A stretch of DNA of 64,000 nt from a virus: positions 124,001 through 188,000 of the IMG/VR virus record IMGVR_UViG_3300042261_002269. One strand, 5' to 3'. The notes beneath the pieces are model-generated. The model was not told the DNA's origin, did not search any database, and saw only the letters and a list, made by a program, of their open reading frames with translations. The position numbers and the translations under genes are program-made. Every line of letters starts with the position of its first letter. Position 1 is the first letter of the stretch. Below, in pieces: positions 30,266 through 39,516 of this stretch.

Positions 30266-32261
30266 GTTTAATTATGTTCGTGCCAAAAATATTCTTTGTT
30301 TCGGTGAGTCTGGAATCGAACTAGATTTTAGAAATTATGGAAACATCGTTCAAATTAAAGGCGAAAATCTAGACAATCCTGGGACTGACGAAGATCCAGC
30401 CAGTAATGCAGCCGGAAAATCCTCTCTACAAGAATTAATTTCTATTGGTTTGTTTGGCAAAACAGTGAAAAGCCCCACCAAGCTCAAAGGCGGGCATTTT
30501 ATCAATGTTTCTGCTGAAAAAGGAGAAATAGAGCTTTGTTGGGACGACTATCGGATTTTGCGAACATTTAACAAAACTGGAAGTTCTGTAACTAGTAAGT
30601 TGCAAGTTTGGGAAAGCACAGAAGCAATTTGGGGTAAAAAAACGGAAAAAACCCAAGGTAAATCGACCGATACACAACGATGGATTGAGCAAAAAATTGG
30701 ATTAACACATCAAGCTTTCTGTAATATTGCAATTTTTGATGATCGAGATACTTATTCCTTTTTGGAAGCTGATGGTCCTAGCAAACGAGAATTTGTCGAA
30801 AATCTTTTAGGATTAGACCGATATCGTGGATACCACGAAAATGCCAAAGAAAAACTAAAAGAAATAAAACAAAAATTAAGCCTGCAAAAAACCGAATATC
30901 AGCAGTTACAGAATCAAGTCGAGACTGCAAAGGGTCGTATTTCAACAATATGCAAGCAGGAATTAACATGGAAACAAACGAAAAATCAGGAAATTGTTAA
31001 TTTAACTCAAAAAATCAAGGCAAAACAAGAAGAATTGGTCAAGATTGATATTTCTGGTCGTTTAGAGGAGTGGCAACAAGCACAACAACAAATTCAAGAG
31101 CTAAATACCAAGATCGAACAAACACAGCAAAAAAGCAAAAAAACTAGAGATCTGATTAAATTAGCCACAGAAAAACTGGAAACTTGTGAAAATGACAAAA
31201 GAAAACTCGCAACCCAAATTGAAGAAATTCATTTAGCTGCCAGTTCTCTTAGGATGGAATTGAAAAAGCACAGTGCTTTAGTCGAAGATCTGCAATCATT
31301 AAAAGAAGGCAGTCGTTGTCCAACATGCCATGGCATTATTGACAAGAACAATTTTGGCAGCGTTTTAACCCATAGTTTGAATTCTGTTCAGGGATGTCAA
31401 TCTCAAATCAAACAAAAAGAAACCCTAATAGAACTAGAAAAACAAAATCTTGGTAAAAAAGGATCATCGGTCACGACAATTCGTGAAAAAATTGCCGATG
31501 CTCAAAGAAGTGTACAAGAAGCAGACCGAAATATTGCAACAATGCAAAACACGATTTCTAAGCTATCTGGCATTTCCAAGCCGGATTCTCAAGCGATGGA
31601 ACAAGTCTTAGAGTCGCAAATCACAGACCTTAAAAAACAATTAGGAGAAAAAGAAAAAGAGATCGATAATTCTCCTTATCTAGAAATTCTTGAGCAAGCC
31701 AAGGACGATTTAAACACCATAGAGTTAAATAAAAAAAATAAAGGTGAAGAAATCAACGTAACAGAAAGCGACATTCCCTATTACGATTATTGGGTCGAAG
31801 CTTTTAGCGATAAGGGAATTCGTAAATATGTAGTAGAAAAAATAATCCCTGCTTTAAACTCTAGAGTCGCCTATTGGCTGCAATATCTTATCGATGGAAG
31901 AATTGAATTAACCTTCAACAATCAACTTGAAGAAACTATAAGTCGAAATGGCTCTTCTGCTTATTATTACTCAATGTCAAACGGAGAAAGACGAAGAATT
32001 AATCTTGCAATCTCTCAAGCTTTTGCCTATGTTATGATGCTTAATTCAGGCAGTTGTCCTAGTTTGGTTTTTCTTGATGAAATTACTGGTGGAGGCATTG
32101 ACAAAGCAGGCACAACAGGCGTTTACAACATGATTTTTGAGCTTGCTAAAGAACGTCAAGTTTTCGTCACCACACATAATGAAAACTTATTCACTTTACT
32201 TCAAGGTTGTGAAATTATTTTATTAAGAAAGAAAAACGATGTGACGCAACTCGTTACCTGA
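30252..32261 (+). CDS. sbcC: SbcC/gp46-like recombination ATPase subunit, 669 aa
   Basis: SMC/Rad50-type ATPase. The Walker A region is NAAGKSSLQEL (about residues 52-60); long coiled-coil arms flank a CPTCHG zinc hook near residue 358; the C-terminal half has the SMSNGERRRINLA signature motif and LVFLDEITGGG Walker B, then a THNE switch. Starts 14 bases inside the end of sbcD, the usual coupling. Confidence 0.93.
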   Translation: MKNLKFNYVRAKNILCFGESGIELDFRNYGNIVQIKGENLDNPGTDEDPASNAAGKSSLQELISIGLFGKTVKSPTKLKGGHFINVSAEKGEIELCWDDYRILRTFNKTGSSVTSKLQVWESTEAIWGKKTEKTQGKSTDTQRWIEQKIGLTHQAFCNIAIFDDRDTYSFLEADGPSKREFVENLLGLDRYRGYHENAKEKLKEIKQKLSLQKTEYQQLQNQVETAKGRISTICKQELTWKQTKNQEIVNLTQKIKAKQEELVKIDISGRLEEWQQAQQQIQELNTKIEQTQQKSKKTRDLIKLATEKLETCENDKRKLATQIEEIHLAASSLRMELKKHSALVEDLQSLKEGSRCPTCHGIIDKNNFGSVLTHSLNSVQGCQSQIKQKETLIELEKQNLGKKGSSVTTIREKIADAQRSVQEADRNIATMQNTISKLSGISKPDSQAMEQVLESQITDLKKQLGEKEKEIDNSPYLEILEQAKDDLNTIELNKKNKGEEINVTESDIPYYDYWVEAFSDKGIRKYVVEKIIPALNSRVAYWLQYLIDGRIELTFNNQLEETISRNGSSAYYYSMSNGERRRINLAISQAFAYVMMLNSGSCPSLVFLDEITGGGIDKAGTTGVYNMIFELAKERQVFVTTHNENLFTLLQGCEIILLRKKNDVTQLVT

Positions 32262-32373
32262 TAAGGGGTTACGATTATTAAGATTAATTTTAAATTTCTT
32301 TGAAATAAAATTGATTGATAACGTTTACCTATACTACACAAAAAAAATATTTTAAAAGGTTAAGGTGATTATA
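32262..32373 (+). promoter_or_regulatory. AT-rich gap before nrdJ
   Basis: 112 bp of very AT-rich DNA containing a TATACT about 40 bases before the nrdJ ATG but no good -35 at 17 bases. Probably holds a promoter for nrdJ. No cobalamin riboswitch core is visible. Confidence 0.3.
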
Positions 32374-34659
32374 ATGTCGATGAAAGCGTTACAAGATTAT
32401 ACATTTGTATCTAAATATGCCCGTTATCTTCCTGAAAAAAAGCGTCGAGAAACGTGGTCAGAAGCGGTAGAGCGTGTTAGAAACATGCATTTGAATAGAT
32501 ATCCTCAGATTACTAAAGAGATTGATTGGTCATTTGAACAGGTCAGACAGAGAAGGGTTTTGGGATCGCAACGAGCTTTACAATATGGTGGCTCACCAAT
32601 TGAGAAAAAACATTGCCGCATCTACAATTGTTCAGCCACATATTGTGATCGCTTAAGAGCGTTTCAAGAGTGTTTTTGGGTGCTTCTTTGTGGTTGTGGA
32701 GTGGGATTATCTGTTCAAAAGCATCATATTGCTAAATTACCACCTCTTTCTGCGGCTAGATTGTCTGGCAAAAAATTATTCAATAGCATTTATGTTATTC
32801 CAGATAGTATCGAAGGTTGGGCAGACTCCCTTGGCGTGTTGTTAAGTTCGTATTTTGATGATGAACCAATTTTTGAGAAGTATTACAATACCAACGTCAA
32901 ATTTGATTATAGCCAGATTCGTCCTGAAGGATCTCTATTGTCATCGGGATGTGGAAAAGCCCCAGGATACAAGCCATTAGAAATCGCACTCGAAAATATC
33001 CGTAGTTTATTAGAAAAAGCGATTGCAGAAAGAGAATTCCGTCCGATTCATGCTTATGACACAATTATGCATGCCTCAGATGCGGTTTTATCAGGAGGTA
33101 TCCGTCGAAGTGCTACAATTGTATTATTTTCACCAGATGATATGGAAATGGCAACTGCTAAGACGGGCAATTGGTTTATTGAAAATCCACAACGAGGACG
33201 TTCCAATAATTCCGCTTTATTGATCCGAAATAAGACTAGTAAAGAAGATTTTATTAAATTAATGAAGTCGGTGAGGGAATTTGGAGAGCCAGGATTTGTA
33301 TTTTCCGATAGTACAGAATTAATCGTAAATCCCTGTTGTGAAATCTCCATGTATCCTGTGGATATCGAAACTGGCAAATCAGGCTTCCAATTCTGTAATC
33401 TCTGTGAAATTAATGGTAAGAAATGCAAAACTGAAGACGATTTCATGCTTGCCGCTGAAGCCGCTGCCATTATTGGCACATGTCAAGCTGGTTACACTAC
33501 CATGAGGTATCTTGGCGAAACCACCGAAAACATCCTCAAACGTGAAGCTTTATTGGGTGTTTCGATTACCGGAATGATGGATAGCCCAGATATTCTGTTC
33601 AATCCAGAAACTCAAAGAAAAGTCGCCAAATACATTCTTAAAGTCAACGAAGAAATAGCTGCAAAAATCGGCATAAATCCTTGTGCCAGAGCAACTTGTG
33701 TAAAGCCAAGTGGAACTACAAGTTGTTTACTTTCCACATCATCTGGAATTCATGCTCATCATGCCAATCGCTACATTCGTAGAAGTCAGGGCAATCATTT
33801 GGAGCCACCACTACAGTATTTTAAGTCAATTAATCCCTTGGCGGTAGAGAAGTCGGTTTGGTCTGCCAATAAGACAGATGAAGTTCTTTCATTTTGTATT
33901 GAAGTGCCTAAGGGCTCTAAAACCAAGAATGATATTGATGCTTTGACTTTATTGGAGCATGTTAAATTAACTCAGAATAATTGGGTGGCAGCAGGAACCA
34001 AAAAGGAACGTTGCACTCAAGATTGGCTAATGCACAATGTATCTAACACGATTACAGTTAGACCAGATGAATGGGATGCTGTAACTGATTACATTTATGA
34101 TAATCGTTCAAGTTTTACTGGTATTAGTTTGCTGCCAATTACAGGCGATAAAGACTATCCACAAGCTCCATTTACGGCAATTTATACTCCCAAAGAGATT
34201 CAACAGATGTATGGGGATGGAAGTATGTTTGCTAGTGGTTTGATTGTAGATGGTTTGCATGTTTTTGATAATGATTTGTGGAAGGCATGTAATACATTGT
34301 TGGGTTTTGAGGAGCTTAAAAAACCCGAACTTGAAACAGAATGCAATTATAATGATGAAGAAGATAAAAGTGTAATATTGTTCTTGCATCGTAAGATTTT
34401 CGAAGAAGAGTCTAAAAAGTTTGAGGCACAGACGGATTGGATTCGTAGAGCCAAGCAATTTGCAGATCGTTATTTTGGTGGTGATGTCAAACAAATGACC
34501 TATTGCCTGAAAGACATCAATAATTTACACTATTGGAATGCTCTAAAGCGGGAATATAAGGAAGTGGATTACACATTGATGATCGAAGAACAGAACAATG
34601 TGGAATTTACACAAGATATTGCATGTGCAGGTGGAGCATGTACTGTTAGTTATGCATAA
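32374..34659 (+). CDS. nrdJ: Class II (adenosylcobalamin-dependent) ribonucleoside-triphosphate reductase, 761 aa
   Basis: Monomeric RTPR type, as in Lactobacillus leichmannii. YNCSATYCD near residue 85 supplies the N-terminal redox cysteine, NPCCEISMYP carries the thiyl-radical Cys with the catalytic Asn and Glu (second Cys replaces the usual Gly), FQFCNLCEIN supplies the partner cysteine, and the tail CAGGACTVSYA carries the external Cys pair. Makes dNTPs for phage replication, oxygen-independent but B12-dependent. The ATG at 32374 has AAGG 8 bases upstream; the GTG at 32365 is less well placed. A strong terminator follows. Confidence 0.93.
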   Translation: MSMKALQDYTFVSKYARYLPEKKRRETWSEAVERVRNMHLNRYPQITKEIDWSFEQVRQRRVLGSQRALQYGGSPIEKKHCRIYNCSATYCDRLRAFQECFWVLLCGCGVGLSVQKHHIAKLPPLSAARLSGKKLFNSIYVIPDSIEGWADSLGVLLSSYFDDEPIFEKYYNTNVKFDYSQIRPEGSLLSSGCGKAPGYKPLEIALENIRSLLEKAIAEREFRPIHAYDTIMHASDAVLSGGIRRSATIVLFSPDDMEMATAKTGNWFIENPQRGRSNNSALLIRNKTSKEDFIKLMKSVREFGEPGFVFSDSTELIVNPCCEISMYPVDIETGKSGFQFCNLCEINGKKCKTEDDFMLAAEAAAIIGTCQAGYTTMRYLGETTENILKREALLGVSITGMMDSPDILFNPETQRKVAKYILKVNEEIAAKIGINPCARATCVKPSGTTSCLLSTSSGIHAHHANRYIRRSQGNHLEPPLQYFKSINPLAVEKSVWSANKTDEVLSFCIEVPKGSKTKNDIDALTLLEHVKLTQNNWVAAGTKKERCTQDWLMHNVSNTITVRPDEWDAVTDYIYDNRSSFTGISLLPITGDKDYPQAPFTAIYTPKEIQQMYGDGSMFASGLIVDGLHVFDNDLWKACNTLLGFEELKKPELETECNYNDEEDKSVILFLHRKIFEEESKKFEAQTDWIRRAKQFADRYFGGDVKQMTYCLKDINNLHYWNALKREYKEVDYTLMIEEQNNVEFTQDIACAGGACTVSYA

Positions 34660-34668
34660 AGTTTCTTT

Positions 34669-34703
34669 AAATGCGTCACAAGAATTCTTGTGACGCATTT
34701 TTT
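34669..34703 (+). terminator. Rho-independent terminator after nrdJ
   Basis: Perfect inverted repeat AAATGCGTCACAAG/CTTGTGACGCATTT around AATT, immediately followed by more Ts. Located 10 bases past the nrdJ stop and before pyrG. Strong candidate, also near-symmetric for the other strand. Confidence 0.88.
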
Positions 34704-34738
34704 CTAAACTAGCTATATTACATTAAAAGGACTTTGAC

Positions 34739-36346
34739 ATGAGTAAATTTGTTATTATCGTTGGTGGCGTTTATAGTGGAACAGGTAAGGGCATTGGAGC
34801 AGCATCTTTAGCTTTATTGCTTAAAATGCGTGGACTTGATATGCAATACATCAAGTGTGACCCTTATTTGAACATAAATGCTGGAACTCTAGCACCAAAA
34901 GAACATGGCGAAGTCTTTATTCTCAACGATGGCACAGAAGTGGATCTTGATCTTGGCCATATAGAACGAATCACTGGTATTCAGATGTGTAAACAAAACA
35001 TCTTTACTAGTGGTATTTTGTACAAAGAACTGCTAGAAGAAGAGGAGCAAGGTAAACATTTAGGGTCTTCTGTACAAATTGTACCTCATGTCATCAACAA
35101 AATTGAACAGAGATTAGTAGAAGTTTCACAAGGACATGATATTACAATTGTAGAAATTGGTGGAACAGTCGGGGATTTTGAAAGTGCAGCATTTTTTGAA
35201 TCCATCAGTCAATTTAAACACAAAAATCCAGATGATGTGTTGATTATCATGGTCGCTCCGGTTATCTGGAATCCTACGGTAAAAGAATTCAAGACAAAGC
35301 CATTACAAAATGCTGTCAGAGCATTACGGCATGATGGATTAATACCAGAAATTTTGCTGTGTCGTTGTGATCGTGAAATTCCCGAGAAAATTTTGGATAA
35401 AATCTCCAAAATGAGCGGAGTGCATCGTTCTGGGGTATTTGAGGCACCTGATGTAGAGACAATTTATCAGGTTCCCATTGAATTTTACAAAAGACACGTA
35501 GACGATCTTATTGTTGATCGTTTTCACATTCAGCGACGAGGCATCAGAATTCACAAATATCGAGAATTAGTAGAACGATATGTGTTTGGCAATGATTTGG
35601 CCAATGTAACTATTGGTGTAGTTGGCAAATACGATAATTGTGACGAAGCATATCTCAGTTTGAAGGAAGCGATTCTTCATGCTGGAGTGCATAACCATGC
35701 CAAGGTAAAGATTGAATGGATCAATGCTGAATTATTTGAAAAGGGTCAGGTGGATTTGAATGTAGATGGCGTGATTGTGCCTGGAGGTTTTGATTCCCGA
35801 TCTGTAGAAGGCAAAATTCAAGCAATTAAGATGTGTAGAGAAAGAAAAATACCATTTTTGGGCATTTGTTTGGGCTTGCAGTGTGCCGTTATTGAATTTG
35901 CTAGAAATGTTTTAGGCATTAAAGACGCAAACAGTCAGGAATTTAATATTACATGTGAAAATCCAGTTATTCATTATGTAGAGGGACAGAACGATAAGAT
36001 CAAGCGATCCGGCACAATGCGTCTGGGAGCTTACGAGTGCGAACTGGTGAAGGACAGCATCATCAAGGACCTATACAAGAAAAAGGTCGTCAGTGAGCGT
36101 CACAGGCACCGTTTTGAGGTCAATAATGATTATACAGAACGGTATGAGGAGCAAGGTTTTGTTGTTTCTGGGCGTAATCCTCAAAGCGGATTGGTCGAAA
36201 TGATGGAATTGAAAAAGGACTTACATCCTTATTTTGTGTGTACGCAGGCTCATCCTGAGTTCCAAAGTCGTTTGGATTCTGCAAGTCCTTTGTTTGCAGG
36301 GCTTATACAAGCAGCAATTGAACGGCAATTGTTTGCAGGGATTTGA
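34739..36346 (+). CDS. pyrG: CTP synthase, 535 aa
   Basis: Full-length enzyme converting UTP, ATP and glutamine to CTP. The synthetase half starts GGVYSGTGKGIGAASL, a P-loop variant of the usual GGVVSSLGKG, and has DPYLNINAGT and HGEVFILNDG. The glutaminase half has GVIVPGGFDSRSVEGK, the nucleophile elbow LGICLGLQCAV and the AHPEFQSR His-Glu pair. With NrdJ it suggests a push to raise pyrimidine deoxynucleotide supply. Between two regions of typical codon use, a stretch around 35990-36110 looks more GC-rich, but the frame is intact. Confidence 0.95.
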   Translation: MSKFVIIVGGVYSGTGKGIGAASLALLLKMRGLDMQYIKCDPYLNINAGTLAPKEHGEVFILNDGTEVDLDLGHIERITGIQMCKQNIFTSGILYKELLEEEEQGKHLGSSVQIVPHVINKIEQRLVEVSQGHDITIVEIGGTVGDFESAAFFESISQFKHKNPDDVLIIMVAPVIWNPTVKEFKTKPLQNAVRALRHDGLIPEILLCRCDREIPEKILDKISKMSGVHRSGVFEAPDVETIYQVPIEFYKRHVDDLIVDRFHIQRRGIRIHKYRELVERYVFGNDLANVTIGVVGKYDNCDEAYLSLKEAILHAGVHNHAKVKIEWINAELFEKGQVDLNVDGVIVPGGFDSRSVEGKIQAIKMCRERKIPFLGICLGLQCAVIEFARNVLGIKDANSQEFNITCENPVIHYVEGQNDKIKRSGTMRLGAYECELVKDSIIKDLYKKKVVSERHRHRFEVNNDYTERYEEQGFVVSGRNPQSGLVEMMELKKDLHPYFVCTQAHPEFQSRLDSASPLFAGLIQAAIERQLFAGI

Positions 36347-36376
36347 AAAAGATAAAGCCAGAAAACTACATACATT

Positions 36377-36850
36377 ATGCAAAATTTCAAAAACTTTTTA
36401 ATCAACGAAGAAAAAAGCCATTTGGGACATCGAGTTAATGATGTATTATCTGGCATGGAAGATGTTCAAAAAGACATGGAGAATTTAGGAAGCAGACACC
36501 TAAACAGACTGGCTAATGAAATTGTGAATCAGATTAGGAAAATCTTACACAGTCAATGGTCAAAAGAAGCCAGACCGTATCTTCCTGTATTGCGAAAAAT
36601 TGGAGTTTATCTCGCCAAGGCAATTGAAGAAAAAGGCGATTTAAAAGAAGTGATACCTAATGCAATACGAGAAACTCAAAAACTTATTGGTCAATTGAAG
36701 GTAAAAACAAATAATTTACAAGTTCCTGCAATTGGAAACATTAGCGATAATGACTTCAAGCCAACGCCACAACAACCTCAACCTCAGCCACAACAACAGC
36801 CTCAGCCACAACAGCCTCAGCCAGGAATGTCGCTTATGTTCAAATACTAG
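36377..36850 (+). CDS. Protein with capsid-targeting-like N-terminus and Pro/Gln tail, 157 aa
   Basis: Begins MQNFKNFLINEEKSH, a strong match to the capsid-targeting signature with LINE as possible cleavage point. A helical middle (about residues 20-115) is followed by a PQPQQQP-type low-complexity tail. No Shine-Dalgarno; ACTACATACATT lies directly before the ATG. Probably an internal virion protein; function otherwise unknown. Convergent with the Nudix-like gene, overlapping it by 11 bases. Confidence 0.65.
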   Translation: MQNFKNFLINEEKSHLGHRVNDVLSGMEDVQKDMENLGSRHLNRLANEIVNQIRKILHSQWSKEARPYLPVLRKIGVYLAKAIEEKGDLKEVIPNAIRETQKLIGQLKVKTNNLQVPAIGNISDNDFKPTPQQPQPQPQQQPQPQQPQPGMSLMFKY

Positions 36851-37541
36851 GCTGATTAGGTTGAGAGTTAGGCATGTCTTGATCTTGATTATTTAAACCC
36901 AACATTTTTTCAATTTGAGCAATTACAGACGGATTTGATAAAAGCTTGGTCAATCCATCATGAAATCTAATTCCTTTAAATGCATTTTTGCCTTTGATTT
37001 CATCTAAAGTAGCCCAATCAATCCCCAACGATTCCATTGCATGACTCAAGCCAGAAGATGATCCTGGGGAGGGTTTAAACATTACGCTTTTCTCTTTAGG
37101 AACTAAGCCCAAGAAATTTTGGTAATTTATATTTTTGCCTTTAACAGGAATGTTCCAAGTCATAGATTTTTCTATTTTCAACCAAGGACCGCCATAGCCT
37201 ATTTCCTCTTCAACTTCGTCTTTGGCGGCTTCTAAAGGATTTCTTCCACCTAATGCTCCACCAATTGTTCCCCAGCATCCTTTCATGTACATATTATTAA
37301 ATTCTGGATCATCTAAGTGATGCAATCCTGCTCCATAACTTCTATCAACGCTCTTGCCATCAATCCAATTGTTGATATAATTACTTCTGTGATTTAGGCA
37401 AATTCTTTTAGTATCAGCGGCCAAAATCAAAACGCCAGCAGCCACAGTTGAGCCTCCAGAGCCATTATCGCCCCAGAAAAAGTTATCTCCACCGACATTG
37501 CCATCGCTCATTTCTGTGAGCCATTCAATAAAATTTCTCAT
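36840..37541 (-). CDS. Nudix-like protein with capsid-targeting-like N-terminus, 233 aa
   Basis: Starts MRNFIEWLTEMSD, a capsid-targeting-like peptide (WLTE). Residues about 90-115 contain a Nudix-box-like stretch, GGRNPLEAAKDEVEEEIGY: the catalytic xEVxEEIGY half is conserved, but the first Glu of the GX5E part is Arg, so activity is uncertain. The C-terminus is Asn/Gln/Pro-rich. If packaged, it could hydrolyse a nucleotide-diphosphate compound early in infection. AGAGGA precedes the ATG. Confidence 0.7.
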   Translation of the reverse strand: MRNFIEWLTEMSDGNVGGDNFFWGDNGSGGSTVAAGVLILAADTKRICLNHRSNYINNWIDGKSVDRSYGAGLHHLDDPEFNNMYMKGCWGTIGGALGGRNPLEAAKDEVEEEIGYGGPWLKIEKSMTWNIPVKGKNINYQNFLGLVPKEKSVMFKPSPGSSSGLSHAMESLGIDWATLDEIKGKNAFKGIRFHDGLTKLLSNPSVIAQIEKMLGLNNQDQDMPNSQPNQPSI

Positions 37542-37551
37542 GATTCCTCTT

Positions 37552-38256
37552 TTATATTGTGAAACGACGTTGTATTCTGTCTCTCAGTGTTGCCTTAGGT
37601 GGTTCACTTGTAGGTTGACCAACCAATTGATCTAAACTAGGAACTGTTGCTGGCGACAAAGGAGTTCTCATTCTGTTCATAAGGCTTAATGGAGGAGACT
37701 TTGCGACATTTTCATCAGGAAGGGGAGGCATATCTTGAGGCAAAATATCTGAAAGATTATTTACTATTGGTCTTTGCCTTTCATCTTCGCCTTTTTGAAG
37801 TGTCACTTGTTCATTAATCCAGTTATTAAAATCTTTAAAAGCTTTGGTTTTTTTATCGGCAAAAAATAAAAGAATTCTGCTATTGCCAGATTGACCAAAG
37901 AAGGGAGTAACAAGTCGGTATTTTGATGCGTCATAGTCTAAACTAATGGGCTTTCCCCCTTTAGTAAGAGCTAGAATGAAATTTTCTATATTTTTCACGA
38001 CAGCAAAATGTATTCGTTCATCTGTTAAATTGAGCGTTTGTGACAAAAGAACTCGACCTTCTGTGGCTGCTTTAAGATTTGCTACAACTACTGCCGGATT
38101 AGTAATTACAATGTCTCCAATTTCTGGTTTGATATCAAATTTTCCATAATAGATTTTGTTTCTCAGATAATTAGAAACGACTTCTTTATTATACTCTTCG
38201 TTTTCTAATTTTATCCCTGTTTTGACATTGACCCATTCCGTAAAATTTGATATCAT
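37552..38256 (-). CDS. Probable internal virion protein, 234 aa
   Basis: Begins MISNFTEWVNVKTG, a looser version of the capsid-targeting signature (F-x-x-W-[VL]) without the following Glu at the usual place. The middle is mixed alpha/beta (FAVVKNIENFILAL, RLVTPFFG); the last 80 residues are Pro-rich and basic at the end (RDRIQRRF). The start at 38256 is preferred for its GGAG; the in-frame codon at 38295 is further upstream. Function unknown. Confidence 0.55.
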   Translation of the reverse strand: MISNFTEWVNVKTGIKLENEEYNKEVVSNYLRNKIYYGKFDIKPEIGDIVITNPAVVVANLKAATEGRVLLSQTLNLTDERIHFAVVKNIENFILALTKGGKPISLDYDASKYRLVTPFFGQSGNSRILLFFADKKTKAFKDFNNWINEQVTLQKGEDERQRPIVNNLSDILPQDMPPLPDENVAKSPPLSLMNRMRTPLSPATVPSLDQLVGQPTSEPPKATLRDRIQRRFTI

Positions 38257-38322
38257 ATTAACTCCAGCAAGTATAGTATTTATTGCAAAACACAAAATTT
38301 TTACTTAAAAAAGAGGTGACAA

Positions 38323-39516
38323 GTGTGTGGTATCGCTGGATATATTGGTCAGTCTAAAAATCCCAAAATCACTTACGAGTTGATAACTTGTCTATTTGAT
38401 TTTCTGGAAATCCGTGGAACAGATGCCTCTGGAGTTTGGGGAACCGAGACTGGCAATGATGGAAGAATTTTGTATCACAAAGAACCGATTAGAGCTACAG
38501 ATTTCATCCAAAAAACTTTTTGGAAAAAGATTAAAAAGCTCCAATTAAACATGATGCTGGTTCATGCACGAGCTACTTCATTTGGTGGAGGAAATGCCTC
38601 TGACAACTGCAATAATCACCCATTTGTGAGTGAAGACAAGCGAATCGGCATGATTCACAACGGAACACTTAGTGAATTTCGATTTCTTAAAGAGAAATAC
38701 AAAATCAAATCCAATACTGATTCGGAAGTGTTGTTGAGACTATTTGAACACAACATGGACGCAGAAATTGAGGATTTGAAGGTCAATTCGGAAATTTCTC
38801 GACGTATTAATGGAATTAAAAGCATTTGGTCGGTCATTTCCCAAGGAGGAATGGCTGTTGCTTTAGGAGAGAGACTAGAGCATGATTTGCGTTATTTGTT
38901 CCTATTTAGGAATGAAAAACGTCCTTTATGGATTTGTGATCTTAGGGAATTGTTGGGTCAAATTTTCTTTTTTTCGGAGCCATTTATTTGGTTTAAGGCA
39001 GTTGCATCTTCAAAATGGCTAACCAAGGCTTGTTCTGGCAATGAAAAATTAATAGAGATTCCAACTAATGAAATTTGGGCATTTTGGACTGATGAAAACA
39101 ATCCCATGATGACCGATAATGCACAATTGCTTCGATTTAAAATCGAAACCTCAGAAAGTACCAAAGAATGGAAGCCAGAACCCATTAAAAACATCATAAA
39201 AGCAGAGAAAAACTTACCGGTAATCACTCAATTGGACGATTTTGAGAATGTAATTGTCAAAAAACCTAAGAAAGCTCCACCGGTAAAAGAGGAAGAGGAA
39301 TTCACTCTAGAAGAGGGTTTATTTACACCACCGAATGATTCTAGGTATCAAGATTTGTGCCAAGAAATAATTAATTTGGCACAGTCTATTGAAACAGAAA
39401 CAGTCAATCATCTTAATGAGAGCAATCTCGGTACTGGTGAATATGAACAATTAATAGAATTATTGGAGCAAACAAAGTTTGATTTAGAAGGAACTTTTAG
39501 AATTATTTCAGGTTGA
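38323..39516 (+). CDS. Class II glutamine amidotransferase protein, 397 aa
   Basis: GTG start directly followed by Cys2, the N-terminal nucleophile (MCGIAGYIG). RGTDASGVWG, HARATSFGG, NHPF and IHNGTL mark the Ntn glutaminase fold of GlmS, PurF and asparagine synthetase. The remaining 170 residues are not a SIS, phosphoribosyl or synthetase domain I recognise, and the last 100 are helical and acidic. It may deliver ammonia to an unknown partner, possibly for nucleotide or sugar modification. AGAGGTG precedes the start. Confidence 0.82.
   Translation: MCGIAGYIGQSKNPKITYELITCLFDFLEIRGTDASGVWGTETGNDGRILYHKEPIRATDFIQKTFWKKIKKLQLNMMLVHARATSFGGGNASDNCNNHPFVSEDKRIGMIHNGTLSEFRFLKEKYKIKSNTDSEVLLRLFEHNMDAEIEDLKVNSEISRRINGIKSIWSVISQGGMAVALGERLEHDLRYLFLFRNEKRPLWICDLRELLGQIFFFSEPFIWFKAVASSKWLTKACSGNEKLIEIPTNEIWAFWTDENNPMMTDNAQLLRFKIETSESTKEWKPEPIKNIIKAEKNLPVITQLDDFENVIVKKPKKAPPVKEEEEFTLEEGLFTPPNDSRYQDLCQEIINLAQSIETETVNHLNESNLGTGEYEQLIELLEQTKFDLEGTFRIISG

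Noticed and set aside
32262-32373. Cobalamin riboswitch before the B12-dependent reductase
   Set aside because: Only 112 AT-rich bases, with no recognisable B12-box or conserved core.
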